A stretch of DNA of 64,000 nucleotides from Dugong dugon (GCA_030035585.1 CM057475.1:6676100-6740099); one strand, 5' to 3'; counted from the first letter of the stretch, positions 21,254 through 33,791 are shown. The notes: generated from the sequence alone by a model not told the origin. A program made the numbers and translations.

Positions 21254-24200
21254 CAATGAGCACTCTGTGGATGATGTATGTATCCTCAGGATTCTCCTCA
21301 GTTAGAGCAGTGGCCAGGGAGTGTCTTTTTCTAGTCTCCAGAGGTATTTCTAATACCTCTCACTGTCTTTTCTAGTCAGTATAGTTATTTTAAGACGTCT
21401 TGCTGCCACATTAGGGAGCATTTATAGCAAAGCCACCCAAGAAGAAAGGCCCCCGCGATGGACCGATGCATAATGTTTCTAATTCAGAACACCATAAAAA
21501 CAGTTCCTTTTCAGTTTTTCTAGAGTTGGAGGAGGAAAGATGCATTACTATGGACATCTGGAGTTTTCTCTGTGTGGAGGAGAGGCCTCATCCATGGATG
21601 TGGCTGCAGGGGAATTATCTTACTTTTTACGTATTTCAACTCTGGGATGAGGCTGGTCAACAGGGCCGAGGCAGAGTTTGAAAGTCATTTCCCATTCCAA
21701 CACCACATCCAGATGGTCAGGCTGGACTGAAAGACTCTTCTAGTCTCTGGACTGAACTTCATGAATGCCCTCTGGGTTTTTGTCATGAGAAGAACATGGG
21801 CTTGGAGGTCACGCAGGCTTGACTTTGAGTCTTGCTGACCCTGGGCAAGTTGCTTAACCTCTCTGAGTGTCAGTTACCTCATCTGAACAAAGGGGTGTTA
21901 CAGCCATTGTATATGATGCTCCTGAGGAGCAGCAAAGATGATGGGAACGTGGGGCTCCTGCTCCCCAGGTCCTGAGGAGGGGAAAATTCTCTCTGCTCAT
22001 TCTCAGGAAAGAAAAAGAAGTCTGTCTAGGTTGTTCATTCACTACAGCATTTCTCCTGGGAACAGCTACAGCCTTATCAGGGCTCTTCTTTGGGGAAGGG
22101 TCTGTCTCTAGTCCTAGATTTCAGATCCCCATGGCTCAGTGTCCACATGTAGCAGAACTCAATCGAGTGCCTGGAAGTGTGCGAGGCCCCACCACGGGCC
22201 AGGCCCCACACTGACACCAGACGGAAGTCCTGCCTCCCTGCTCTCTGGAGGGAGTATGGCAGGGCTCTGTGTAGAGCTAGGGCCAGATCACTAACAGTGG
22301 GGGTACGAGGGGTGCAGGGAGGGCCAGTGCAAGCTGATCTGAATTGCTGGGCCCAGCAGAGGAGGGAGCAGGATGTGGAGTCACAGAACCAAGACCCTTT
22401 TTGTCCCCAGCCTTCCAGTGTCTGTGCTGGGGAGAAGCTGTCAGATGAGGCCACGGCCAGCCCTGGCACATGGTGTCAGAGTGCCTGGGGGAGGGGCCAG
22501 AGGCAGAGGGAGGCAAGAGTGAGGCTAGGCCGATCCAAGTGGGCCTCCACAGAGCTGAGCTGTCCAGCTTAGGAAGGTGGAAGCATACAGTGGGCCCAAA
22601 CAGGGGGGCAACTGTAATTGGGGCCGGGAGGAACCACAGAGGTGCCCTGCTTCAGAGATGGCCAGACAGTTTGTAGACTCAAAGACATGAGGATCATTTA
22701 AGGCCTTCCTGCCAGGTACCAGATGCTGCATTGGATGGAGGCGCGCACACTCAGTGTGTGACAAGTATCGTCCTGATCACCAGAAGTGTGTCAGCTCGTT
22801 CAACACAAGGGGACAGATCTCATATCTTAATATTGGCATCACCAACATTTCACAGACAAAGAAACTGAGGCCCAGAGAAGTTATGTGACTTGCCCTAGGT
22901 GACACTGTGTATAAGTGAGAACATGGGATTGGGATCCAGGAGGCGTGGTCCCAGGGTAGAGGCCCCTAACCATTGCAGTACACTACCTCCCTTCTTGACT
23001 GGCACAGCCTGTGACAACTGGGGGAGACAGCATGGTTCCTCCACTTCACAGGTGCAGCCATGCCCAGACACCCGGCTGGTGAGGGGCGGAGCCTGGGCTC
23101 AAACCTAGGATCCTGCTCTGGGCCGTAAGTGCTGCCTGGGCCCCCAGGGTCTTGGCCCCAGACACTGAAGACAGGGCCCAGCTTCCTCTGCTCCTTTTTC
23201 AGACAGCTGTGTCTCCAACCCAAAGCTGCCCACCTTCTCTGCCTGCTTGTCTATTTTTGATCTTGGGCTCTGCATCCCCCACCCCCCACCCCCCACCCCC
23301 AATTTTAATTAGAGCTCGCGATCAACTCATCTCATTGCTTGCAATCAGTTCCCAGAGCACTACTTGCTTATCCCTCTCCCCCTCCTTGCAGGGAAGATGG
23401 CCCGGAGAGAGGGTCCCTTGGCTTCGAGTAGGTAATTGGCGAGATGAACCTCCAAGGAGCACGGAGGATGAAGCCACACTCAGCACCGCAAAAGCAAGGC
23501 TGAGAGATAGTGGCTGACATGTGAGAGCACACTTCCCACCTGCTCAGAAGCCAGCACAGCTCAGAACAAGGTGTGATGAGAACACTCAACTCCAGTGGCA
23601 ACAACAGAAGGAGGGGGCTGCGAGGCAGATAATTGTCCCAACTGGGACCCAAGGCAGAATTTTGACCAAAAGGGAGCCTCAGTGGTGTGCATAAAAGAAA
23701 ATTGAATAAAATCTCAAAATGCGTAAACCTTAATTCAGCTCATTGACTTCAACTCCCTGTACATTCTGAACAGGGCTGGAGTCAGGTTTCTGTGGGCAGG
23801 AGCCACCAAGGAACTGGAAGCAGGAGACGGTTGTCCTGTGGGAATCTCCCAGGGAGCTTGCTTGCCTGGCATTTGCTGGTGACTGACGTGTAGTGGGCTA
23901 GTTCTTTTAAGAAGTGGGACCACTGCTGTGGCATTCACAAAAACTTGGAAAATACAGAAAAATGGCTGTGGTGGGGAGGACATTGATCCTCCCACAGTCT
24001 TACAGTCTAAACACAACTATTATTGTCATTTTGTTGTATTTCATTACAGTATTTTTTTACCTATGTATTTTCATGATTGTGCTGCACAAGCAATTTTGTG
24101 TACATTTTCCCCAAATGAGTTTTTCCATGCTATTACTTTTAACAAATTATTAGTATTAGTTATACTTTATCCCACCAACTGTGTATGTCAGGGCCTGCTA

Positions 24201-24379
24201 TGCTCTTCTTTGAACGTTTGAGTTGTTTCTAATTTTCATTGCTGTATGTTTGTGCGGAAGACTATTTTTTATGCTTGAAGTCATTTCCTTAGAAAAGACC
24301 CCAAGAAGTGCAGTTTCTGTGTCAAAGAGCATACTCATTTTGAAAGCTTTTGATCACAATTGTCAACTGGCCTTCTAAA
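21254..24379. other. Single-copy DNA with MIRs and a G-quadruplex-prone tract
   Basis: MIRs: 21785-21905 plus ('tgggcaagttgcttaacctc'), 22815-22960 minus ('aaactgaggcccagagaagt'), and a weak one at 23010-23110 minus. 22080-22680 is GC-rich, with frames up to 131 codons on both strands but no domain. 23276-23300 holds four C-runs. 23310-23520 is repeat-free. 24000-24330 is AT-rich and may be an L1 or L2 relic. I see no exon structure. Confidence 0.4.
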
Positions 24380-24574
24380 AAACTAAATAAAAACCAATTG
24401 CTGTTGAGTGGACTTTGACTCATGGTAACCCCATGTATGTAGAGTAGAACTGCTCTCCATAGGGCTTTTAAGGCTGTGACCTTTCAGAAGCAGATCACCA
24501 GGCCTTTCTTCTGAGGCACCTCAGTGTGGGGTTGAACTGATTCAGTAGTTCAGTGCTTAACCACTTACTCCCAG
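24380..24574 (-). mobile_element. AfroSINE, longer subfamily
   Basis: Minus-strand copy with the extra block 'gaagcagatcaccaggcctt'. The 9-bp duplication ccttctaaa (24371-24379 and 24575-24583) fixes both ends. Confidence 0.93.
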
Positions 24575-24709
24575 CCTTCTAAAGGAAAGCCTCAACTTGC
24601 AGTGATCAACGGGTGAAAGATTCCCATTCATTCAGTCATTCATTTATCCCACAGTTATTGAGCTGTTGTTGTACACCAGTGTGTGCGCTGGAAACAAAAA
24701 TGAACTGGA

Positions 24710-25933
24710 TGAAATGACAGTAAAAACAACCAAAAAATGTATGTGTAGGTATGTATGTGTGTAGACATATACGTGTATAACCTAAATCCATTGCTGTCAA
24801 GTTGAGTCCAACTCAAAGCGGCCCTGTAGGACAGAGTAGAACTTTTCCATAGGATTTCCAAGGCTGTAATCTTTATGGGAACAGGCTGTCACATCTTTCT
24901 CCTGTGGAGTGGCTGATGGATTTGAACCTTTCAGTTAGTAGCTGAATGCTTAGCCACTGTACCATCAGGGCTCCTTCATATCTATGTTTAAGTATGTATA
25001 TATGTGTGTATATATAGGTGTATGCATATGTATATGGATATGCATCTATGTGACTGTATGCACATATATTCATATATATAATAAAGCACTTGGGGGTACA
25101 GTTACAGATACTTCTTAGACATAACCAAAAACCTCATGGAATTAGAATTCTGCATTTGAAGGATTAGGACCATATCTCGTTGGACATCTCTGTCAATTGG
25201 CATAATTAGTTCATAAAGTTATGCTCTACATCCTCATCTGGTGAGAAGTGTCTGAGGTCTTCTAAGACACAACTATTAGTCTCTACTCATCTGAAGCAAA
25301 AGATAAAAGAGAAAATCAAAGGCTGAAAGAAGAAACTAGTCTATAGGGCAGGTAGTTTGCATGAATCAAGACCTTATCTACCCTGAGACCAGAAGAACTA
25401 GATGGTGCCCGGTTCCCACTACTGGCCATTCTAATCAGGGCCACAATAGACGGACCTTGTTAGAATGGGAGAAAAATGTGGAAAGAAGAAAAATAGGAAA
25501 AAAGTCCTCAAATTTCTAAAAACAAAAACAAACAATCAAAAAATAGCCTACTGGACTTGTTGAGACTGGAGGACTCCTTGATACTATTGCCCTGAGATAC
25601 TCTTCAAACCTTAAACCAAAACTAACTGTGAGGTCACCTTGTATCTAAATTGCCTCAAAATATAACGAATATCACCTGTAAGTACTGTGCTTTAAAAATT
25701 CACCTGTATGAGACTGAATGGTCAACAATCACTTTAAAACAAAGATGAGAATGTAAGGGGACCGGGAAGCCAGATTAATGGAAACGAAACAACCAGAACA
25801 GAAATAATGAAAATGTTCACACATTGTGAAGAATGTAACCAATGTCACTAAACAAATTGTATAGAAATTGTTGACTGGGAATCCAAACTGCTGTGTAAAC
25901 CTTCAGTGAAAACACAATAAAATATTATTTTTA
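24710..25933 (+). mobile_element. 5'-truncated L1 3' end
   Basis: A 1.2-kb L1 3' UTR-type element, same subfamily as 1-952 and 2117-2161, ending 'cacaataaaatattattttt' plus A-run. The 14-bp duplication aaaaatgaactgga (24696-24709 and 25934-25947) proves a single insertion. It contains a TATGTG/ATATGTGTATA microsatellite-like region and a SINE at 24782-24977. Confidence 0.9.
24782..24977 (-). mobile_element. AfroSINE inserted in the L1 3' end
   Basis: Minus-strand copy from 'taaatccattgctgtcaagt' to 'ccactgtaccatcagggctc'. An imperfect repeat catatacgtgt / catatctatgt flanks it. Confidence 0.88.
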
Positions 25934-25947
25934 AAAAATGAACTGGA

Positions 25948-28149
25948 CACATCTCTACTCCTCATAGAACTCACAGTCTAGAAGAGAGGCAGAGAATGAA
26001 ACAGGAGATTTTTGTGGGATAGAGGTGGAGCTGTGCTCCATGTTTTTCTGTGTCTGCCACTCTCTTGCCCAGAGACCAGCACTCAGCTGGGCTGCCCACG
26101 TGAAGAGATTTGTGGCTCTGCTCCCATTGGGTCCACATTCTCACACCCTAGTTCCTGTGTCCTTGGGAGCACCTCTCATGCTTCCCCTTTTCCCAAAATC
26201 CCTCTCCCCTACCCTTTTGTCCACTTTCCTTTATGCATCTCAGTTGGCCCTGAGTTTCTCAATCCCCAGCTTGGGATGTTGGAAAGATATCTGAGTAAAT
26301 GTAGCAGTTGTGGCAGAGATACATGGAAACACCTTACAACATTTCTGCTATCACTGTGCCAGATGTTTCAGGGAGCAGAAGATGGTTTCCTTGCAGCTTT
26401 GTTAGGTGCAAGCTGTTGGTCTGAAATTTTAATGTTCTTTTCATTTTTTCTCTGTCATAACCTGTTTCGGGGTAAGAACTCTTCATTTACTTTGATTCAT
26501 TTTTTTGCCAACTCTTGCACAGAGGGAAAGTTGATAAGAAGGAAGTCGTTTCTCCCCAGTCCCTGAGGACTGTAACAGCAACACCTTAGCTTGCCTTTAA
26601 TTTCAGCCACCATGACAGTTTGTATGTTGTAGCAATAAAAATAACCATAAACCTTACATAATCATTAAAGTTAAGCAAACAGCCCCTCACAGCATCATAA
26701 TGTACAGGTAGTTGCTAATAATCCAGAAACAGCACTGGGCATTCAAAGAAAGTCTTTCCTATCTCCACAGTTTCTTAAACAACTTTAGAGACGTATTTTT
26801 ATTAAGCATGTGCAAGGCAGATGATCTTAAACCTCAAGAAGAGTGTGCATAATAATTGCGTACTCTTCTAATGCTCTCCAAAGACCTATTCAGAGTCTAT
26901 TCTGAAAGACAATAATATATCAAGAAGTTCTGCAAATTTCCTCCTAATGAAGACATGCCAATTTGAGACCAAGAATGTGGCCTTGAAGGGCGAAATAACC
27001 ACTGCTCTCAGTCTCTTGGTGTTTTGCTACTTTATTTCGGAGTGATTTAAAATCTAATTAAATTTCAAAACTCTAATGAAATTACAGAAGAAAAATCATT
27101 TAGGATTATATTATGTACAATTACTCACAGCTGAAAATTACAGTTACCCTCTTTCACCAGGATGCAGTCTCTTGGGAAAACCCCTTGTTATTTATCCACC
27201 ATATAATTCTGACACTTCTTCCACCACATACAGGTTGGAAGTAAAACTGAATTAATTAAATGTATATATCCTGAGCTGCAACAGATAGTTGGGGAAGGCA
27301 TTCAGGGAGAGGGAGAAAGCATGTGGTCTCTTCTGCAAGAAAGTGTGACATGGGGTGAGTAAAGCCTGGCACTGGGCAGACGCTCAGGGTCTGGGATCTT
27401 CTGGGAGCAGAGCATTGCACTTGGGACAGAGTAGGGAAAAGCCTTAGATAATGAGCTTAGGCTGTGAGATGTACCTTCAAAACTGTTTGGCTATGTTAAT
27501 TTTAACTTATTTTATGAGAACATTAACTTATTTTTCTATACTTAAGTGAAGGACTTGATACCAGAAGTTTGGTTAGGGATGGTGGCCTGAATTTCTACTC
27601 AGAGTTGGATGACTTTGGATCAATTCATGCTAATATAAATAATCAGACTCTTCTGAGTCTTCAGCAGCTGATTAGAAATTTCATGAAATCCGTCTACTTT
27701 TGGTCTTTAATAGAAAGCTTTGAAGATGCCCCCATAGTCACAGTATTGTCATATACTGGAACAAGTTTGTATTTGAAGGAATTAGACTCCTAGTAATGCA
27801 GATTAGGTATTTTGGACCTTTCCTCACAGTAAGAATGACTAGAAAGGCTGAACAAATTATGTTTACAAACATCTGTTTAAAGGTATCAGCTAGCTGATCA
27901 GACAATGAAGAAACACAAGAACAAGATCTGGTAGAAGAAAACCCCAAAAATGGGCTGGGAATTTGTAACAAATTTTCTCCTAAAGCCATCCAAGAAGCGA
28001 CGGTTGAGAGACTGAGAAGTGAAGGAGACCTGTCAACATCTCTGAGGGGCTAGAACTCAGAACTTGCCAACGAAAGAAGGACACTGGTAACCTTTACAGC
28101 TTTGGGTGAGTATGCTGAAGGGTTAATGGTTAGGAGAGATGTTGAATCA
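25948..28149. other. Single-copy DNA, possible conserved non-coding block
   Basis: A 184-codon open frame at 26012-26566 (plus) is the longest frame outside repeats, but it shows no domain or homology that I recognise and lacks a plausible splice or promoter context. 26570-27260 is AT-rich, without recognised repeats, and has TAATTAAAT-type words near 27050-27065 and 27250, so it is an enhancer candidate only by appearance. Confidence 0.3.
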
Positions 28150-29110
28150 GAAATAAACTGACTCTCAAAAGGACTGAAGTTCACCTTTGAATCATTCCAA
28201 TCTCTGAAATTGTGTTTAGATGTTCCAGTTTTGCTAGTGTCTTAGAAGATTGCCAAAAGCAACCTAAATCCATTTGGAGGGAGATAGCATCATCCTAGAC
28301 ATAAAATTTATTTATTTATGTAATATTTCACATACAGTGTCAGCAAGTCAATAGAAAATAACAACCAGGCACATGAGAAGACAAGAAAGCACACTAAAAA
28401 AAAAAAAAAAAGACAAATAGAAACAGATTCACAGTCAATCCAGAAACAGAACTACCAGAATACAGACCTTAAAAGAACTGATCTCACTCTACTTAAAAAA
28501 AATAAAATATAATATTTTTAATTTTGGAAGTGATTAGGAAAGTATAAAAAACGTTCAAGGGGAAATTCTAGAACTGAAAGTTACTCAAGTTACGGTTAAA
28601 CAGCAGTTCATATGTAGCTGAAGACAGAATTAGTTAAATAGAAGATAGTTTGAAAGAAAATATCTAGACTGAAGTATGCTGAGACAAAAGGATAAAAAAA
28701 ATACAGAAAGTATAATAAGAGACATAGGAAATACAGTGAGATGGTCTAACAATGTGTAATTTGAATCCCAGAATGAGAAAATGAGAATGGAGCAGAAGTA
28801 ATATTTGAAGAGATAATGATTGAGAGTTTTCTAAAACTAATGAAAACATCCAGTCATATATTCAAGAAGTCCTACAATTTCCAATCCAGGGAAAACTACA
28901 CTTAGACACATCAGAATAAGATCGGTGAATATGAAAAACAAAGAAAATCTTAAAAGAAGCCAGAAAAAGAAGAAAGTCACCTTCAAAGGAGAACAATAAG
29001 ATAGATTGCCTAAATGGATTTCTCAGACAATAAAGAAGTTTAAACTTTGCATCTCCTCACTTGCATGGAAACCTTTATTAGGCATCCATTTACACAGTCA
29101 TTACCGTTAC
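28150..29110 (+). mobile_element. Old L1/HAL1-type LINE fragment
   Basis: A-rich sequence on the plus strand with 'gaaaatcttaaaagaagcca' and 'ttcaaaggagaacaataaga', which resembles the ORF1/ORF2 junction style of ancient L1 or HAL1. Heavily diverged, with no long frame. Part of it (about 28530-28680) is repeated at 30610-30780. Confidence 0.55.
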
Positions 29111-29127
29111 CATTACCATTACCATTA

Positions 29128-29280
29128 CTCATTGCTGTCAAGTTGATTCTGACTCATATCAACGCTATAGGACAGAGTTGAACTTCCCCATAGAGTTTCC
29201 AAGGAGCAGGTGGTGCATTTGAACTGCCGACCTTTTGGTTAGCAGCCAATCTCTTAACCACTGTGCCACCAGGGCTCCTA
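29128..29280 (-). mobile_element. AfroSINE
   Basis: Minus-strand copy from 'attgctgtcaagttgattct' to 'aaccactgtgccaccagggc'. Just to its left is a short (CATTAC)n run at 29101-29128 that may be its expanded tail. Confidence 0.9.
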
Positions 29281-30599
29281 CATGGTCATAGGCTTTAATA
29301 AAATGTGCTAATAAGATATTTTAACTATAATTAATTAATACTGCTGTCTTTTTCCTCTCCAATTTCCTTCCATTTACTAGCCACTGTGTTGGGTGATGTT
29401 AGAGTAGTTCTGGAATTAGTTTGTATCAAGCCAAGGGGAAGTTGAATAGAGATTTAATTCAGGTTTATTGGGATATAATATAATGAGATTTGATATAATA
29501 TAATGTGACTTTTGGTCAACTTCATATATTGCTAGCAATTCTGGTATAAGAACAGTTTTCAGTAATACTCTTCTACTGCCCTACTGTCCTTTGTGATGAC
29601 TCACATGTCACCATCACACAAAGGTGTAGGACCAAAGGTTACATATTAATATGAATATGATGTATGGTTCCTGTCACTGGGAAGTATGTAGATAGTGGAG
29701 AAAAATAAGTAAACAAAAAAGATTTGAAATATACAAAACCAGAAAATATTCTGAAAATTTCTTCTATTCTTACAGCTCATATATGAAAGAAACTTGATAT
29801 GGGTTTTCCCAACTAACCACAATCATGAACAAATTTTTATGCACTACCAATAAAGAGTGATGCTAAAGAAACTTTTATAAACAAGAAATAAATTTGAGTC
29901 ATGTTAGAGGAAGATTTCCCTTTTCTCTGTAGAGAAATATTTGTCATATAAAAAGACACCAAAGACTATGCAAAAAAAAATTGGAGGAAAAAAGTATTAT
30001 ACAATTTTGACAGGCAATTAATTAATAATTTTTTTTTTAGATTTTTTTTGATGTTTTTGGTATTTATAGCCTTTTATAAATTTGTAATTTTCTGTGATTC
30101 CTTCTCTCATTCTAAATAAATATTTAAACTTCATTTTGTATTATTTTTCTTAGTACATAAAATATGGATTTTCTGATGCTGACAGTTGACTTTTAAATAA
30201 GAATAGTGAAAGTCACTGATATAACATTTTTAAAATGGTAAAAAAAAAAAAAAAAAAAAGATTTCCTATCTTGAAATCAGCAATATTCAGCAAAAAATCC
30301 TATAAGAATAAAAGTAAAATAAAGACATTTTCAGGAAAAAAAAAAACTGAGGGAATTTATCACTAACAAATTCACACTGAAAAATGAACGATTGATATTC
30401 TTCAAGAAGAAAAGGGAATGCCTATGGAGGCTAAGAGATGCAAGAAACAATGAAGGGCAATGAAAGGAATGTTTGACTGTATAAAATAATAAAAATAATC
30501 TTTCATTACTATTATTATCATTTAGTAAGCCTTAATATCTGATATGGCAAGTTCCCTTCTTCCAGCCACCCTCACATATCTACATATATAAAATATAAG
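29281..30599. other. AT-rich DNA with poly-A runs, probably old LINE relics
   Basis: Contains T- and A-runs (30029-30039, 30239-30259 and others) and no open frame of note. Much of it could be worn L1, but I cannot assign blocks. No gene. Confidence 0.4.
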
Positions 30600-30790
30600 A
30601 TAGTGAATTTTGGCAGAGAACTGGAAAGTATAAAAAAGGTTCAAGTGGAAATTCTAAAACTGAAAGTTACAATAATTGAAATCAAGATCTCAACAGAGGA
30701 TTAAACAAAAGATTATATGCAGCTGAAAAGAGAATTAGTAAACTAAAAGTTAGCTTAAAAGAAAATATTTAGACTGAAGCATGCAGAAAC
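30600..30790 (+). mobile_element. Old LINE fragment, second copy of the 28530 segment
   Basis: 'gaaagtataaaaaaggttca', 'gaaattctaaaactgaaagt' and 'gaaaatatttagactgaagc' align with 28535-28680, showing two copies of one old element about 2.1 kb apart. Confidence 0.6.
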
Positions 30791-30844
30791 ATGCTCTTCT
30801 TTTTCAAATCCTCTTAGTTATTTTGGACCTCCGTTTCTCTATAC

Positions 30845-31505
30845 TACCACACGTCTGTCAGTTTGTCATACCGTGGTGGCTTGTGTATTGCTGTGAGACT
30901 GGAAGCTTTGCCACTAGAATTGCAAATATCAGCAGGGTCACCCTTGGTGGACAGGTTTCAGTGCAGCTTCCAGACTAAGACAGACTAGGAAGAAGCACCT
31001 GGCAGTCTACTTTTTTTAACTGAAAAAAGTTGGCTGGTGAAAACCTCATGAATAGCGGTAGAACATTGTATAGTGCCAGAAGATGCGCCCCTTAGGTTGG
31101 AAGGCACTCAAAATATGACTGGGGAAAAGCTGCCTCCTCGAAGTGGAGTCGACCTTAGTGATGTGGATGGAGTCAAGCTTTCAGACCTTCATTTGCTGAT
31201 GTGGCATGACTCAAAATGAGAAGAAACAGCTGCAAACATCCATGAATAACCAGAACAGTGACTGTACGAAGTATGAATCTAGGAAAATTGAAAGTTGTAA
31301 AAAATGAAATGGAATGCATGAGCATCGATGTCCTAGGTATTAGTGAGCTGAAATGGACTGGTATTGGCCATTTTGAATCAGACAATCATAAGGTTTACTA
31401 TGCTGGGAATGACGACTTAAAGAGGAATGGCATCTCATTCACTGTCAAAAAGAACATTTCAATATCTATCTTGAACTACAATGCTGTCAGTGCTGGGATA
31501 ATATC
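30845..31505 (+). mobile_element. RTE LINE, 5' half, split by the ERV-L provirus
   Basis: Begins with the RTE 5' UTR ('ggacaggtttcagtgcagct') and runs into the endonuclease frame (31258-31505: SMNLGKLKVVKNEMECMSID, GISELKWTGIGHFES). It is cut at the ATATC site where the provirus entered. The continuation is at 46235. Confidence 0.9.
31258..31505 (+). pseudogene. RTE endonuclease remnant, first half
   Basis: Open for 80-odd codons with the APE-like nuclease motifs NEMECMSIDVLGISELKWTG and YYAGNDDLKRNGISF. The frame reads directly into the LTR, so the last residues of the open frame (after GIIS) are LTR-derived. Parallel to 20037-20353 on the other RTE copy. Confidence 0.88.
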
Positions 31506-32060
31506 TGTCTTAGGCTGTGTTCTCTAGAGAAACAAAACCAGTAAAGCATATAAATACGTACACACACACACACACACACACACACAAATATATAAAGGAA
31601 ATGGCTCATGCAGTTGTAGACTTTGAGTCCTTGAGTCAGGAAAGAGGCTTCTCCTGATTCACATAGCCACAGGTTCTGGAAAACCCGAGTTTGGCAGACC
31701 AGAGAGCAGGGCTGTAGCTCTCAGGCTGTGAAGATGGATGAATCCCAAGAACAGCAGGCAAGATCACAGGTAAGCTGCTCGCTCAAGTCTCAAGAACTGG
31801 ATGTCAGACAAACAGGAGCCAGCCGCAGGATCCAGAATGACCAAAAGCCTCTGAGCTCTGTCTGAATGTCCACCCATACTTGATGCAGGCCACACACCTA
31901 AGGAAATGTCCTTTCAACTAATTGGCTACTCACAGCAGATCCCATCATGGGGGTGATCACATACCACGTCTCAACAGGGAAGTGATCACGACGTTACATG
32001 ACTGCCAAAAGACTGAGAATTGTGGCCCTGCCAAGTTGACACACAGTATTAACCATCACA
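31506..32060 (-). repeat. ERV-L 3' LTR
   Basis: On the minus strand it starts TGTGATGGTTAATAC (right end) and finishes ...CTAGAGAACACAGCCTAAGACA-like (left end), the MLT2/ERV-L LTR pattern. It contains a (CA)n run at 31560-31586. It is about 555 bp and pairs with the 5' LTR at 45656. Confidence 0.92.
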
Positions 32061-32076
32061 GTCCACCCTTTGTCAA
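32061..32076 (-). promoter_or_regulatory. Probable polypurine tract of the ERV-L
   Basis: Immediately upstream of the 3' LTR on the minus strand is a short purine-rich stretch (AAAGGGTGGA), the position where plus-strand DNA synthesis would be primed. It is short and slightly interrupted. Confidence 0.5.
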
Positions 32077-32289
32077 CTTGGCATCTGTACACATCTCCTT
32101 AAACCATACATAATCTCTGAATAAAGACAATTATAAAGTCATACTTGGGCTTTATAACATGATAGATATAACCTGATACAATGAACACACATACAACTGA
32201 AAAAGCACTAGCCCTGTTTACATCTTCTATTTCATAAGTGAAGAAAACAAAGATATTTGATGCACACATACAAAGCAGAAATACTCATA

Positions 32290-32644
32290 ACAATTACAGT
32301 CCTCGTTTCTGCAACTGGTCATGTGGCCATAACTGATATTTAGAACTACCTTCTTCCACCACCCATTCTGTATTCCCTTTGCCCTCAGCAAGCACCTCAG
32401 CTGCTCGTTGTTCTTTGCCTGGTGGGGTGACACAAACTTTCATTCCTGAAGGGTCTGAGCCTTTAGTAGTCATGTCGGAGTTGGGTTGTTGTAGTTTTCC
32501 ATTGACTTTAATCACAGGGTTTAGTAGTACTAAGACACACCCTAAGGGATCTTCTGCATTCCAGACATACTTTTCTTTACCTCCATTAGGTAATATTAAT
32601 CCAATTTCCTCTTGGTAATCAGGTGCAGTCACACCAGCCAGCAT
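32290..32644 (-). pseudogene. ERV-L dUTPase remnant
   Basis: Open for 116 codons. GVTAPDYQEEIGLILPNGG fits the central dUTPase motif region (a hydrophobic stretch, Asp-Tyr, then Glu-Ile-Gly), followed by the DPLGCVLVL strand. The enzyme hydrolyses dUTP to keep uracil out of viral DNA. Its place downstream of integrase is specific to ERV-L. The N-terminal part of the domain is missing from this open frame. Confidence 0.8.
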
Positions 32645-33043
32645 GGTAACTCCCTTCTTGCCTGTTGATCCAGAGACATAAGGAGCCCAAAGTGTCCAGG
32701 TGGCATTCTCAGCTTCCAGTTCAATGGAATCAATGTGTCTCCAAGTGGGAGCATTCCTTCCTTTGGAACTAAGACCTCTTCACCTGCAGAGCATAAGATG
32801 GTGGGGACAGGAGCAAAAATCTTGCAAGTGGGTCACTAGGGGTAATAGTGAGTGGTGCCACTCCCATTTCCACTCCTTGATTCCTGGACCTATGAATTCT
32901 GGCTATGGGAGATACAGCACTATATATTGGACGCTGGTTTAGAGCATATACATCCTCCTGGAGAAAATTGCCCCAAACCTGCAGGGTATTGCTAACTAGC
33001 TGGTGCCATAATTGTGTATTTAGGAGGCCATTCCATCATTCTA

Positions 33044-33600
33044 TCAAGCCAGCTGCTTCAGCATGATGGGGAATTTGGTAAGACCAGTGAATTCCATGAG
33101 CATGGGCCCACTGCCGCACTTCATTTGCTGTAAAGTGGGTCCTTTGATCCGAGGCAATGCTGTGTGGGATACCACGACAGTGGATAAGGCATTTTGTAAG
33201 TCCACAGATGGTAGTTTTGGCAGAAGCATTGTGTGCTGGGAAGAAAATATGTATCTAGAGTAAGTGTTTATTCCAGTAAAAACAAAACACTGCCCTTTCC
33301 ATGATGGAAGTGGTCCAGTGTAATAAGTTGCCACTAGGTTTCTGACTGATCACATCGAGGGATGGTGCCGTATTGGGGACTCATTGTTGGTCTCTGGCGT
33401 TGGAAGTTAGGGCACTCAGTAGTGGCTGTAGCCAAGTTGGCCTTGGCGAGTGGAAGTCCACATTGCTGGGCCCATGCATAACCTCCATCCCTGCCACCAT
33501 GGCCACTTTGTTCATGATCCCATTGGGCAATGACAGGAGTGGCTGGGGAAAGAGGATGACTTGTTTCCACAGAACGCGTCATCCTATCCACTTGATTGTT
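33044..33600 (-). pseudogene. ERV-L integrase remnant
   Basis: Two frames: 33334-33591 (N-terminal zinc-finger-like region with HEQSGHGGRDGG and a later Cys) and 33044-33334 (catalytic core, YTGPLPSWKGQCFVFTG...). Integrase joins viral DNA to the host chromosome. Where the first catalytic Asp is expected the text reads GINTYS, so the copy looks inactivated there as well as by the frame break. Confidence 0.8.
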
Positions 33601-33791
33601 AAATCACTCTTTGATGAACATTCACGAGACACAAGTATCTTCACTTCTTTGGACCATTCAAAGAGGTCTATCCACATAAATCGTTGTCTCCAATTTTCCA
33701 ATCATGCTCCTTCCAAGTCGCTAACCATCTAGCCAAACCATTGGCCACAGCCCATGAATCAGTATACAATCACACATTTGACCATTTCTCC

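Noticed and set aside
22077..22680. Overlapping 130-codon frames on both strands
   Set aside because: Explained by high GC content. Mutually overlapping frames in opposite strands cannot both be real, and neither shows a domain or splice context.
29101..29128. CRISPR-like or satellite array from the CATTAC repeats
   Set aside because: Only about four short units with no spacers. It is a simple repeat beside a SINE.
33373..33732. 119-codon plus-strand frame
   Set aside because: Antisense shadow of the ERV-L integrase remnant.
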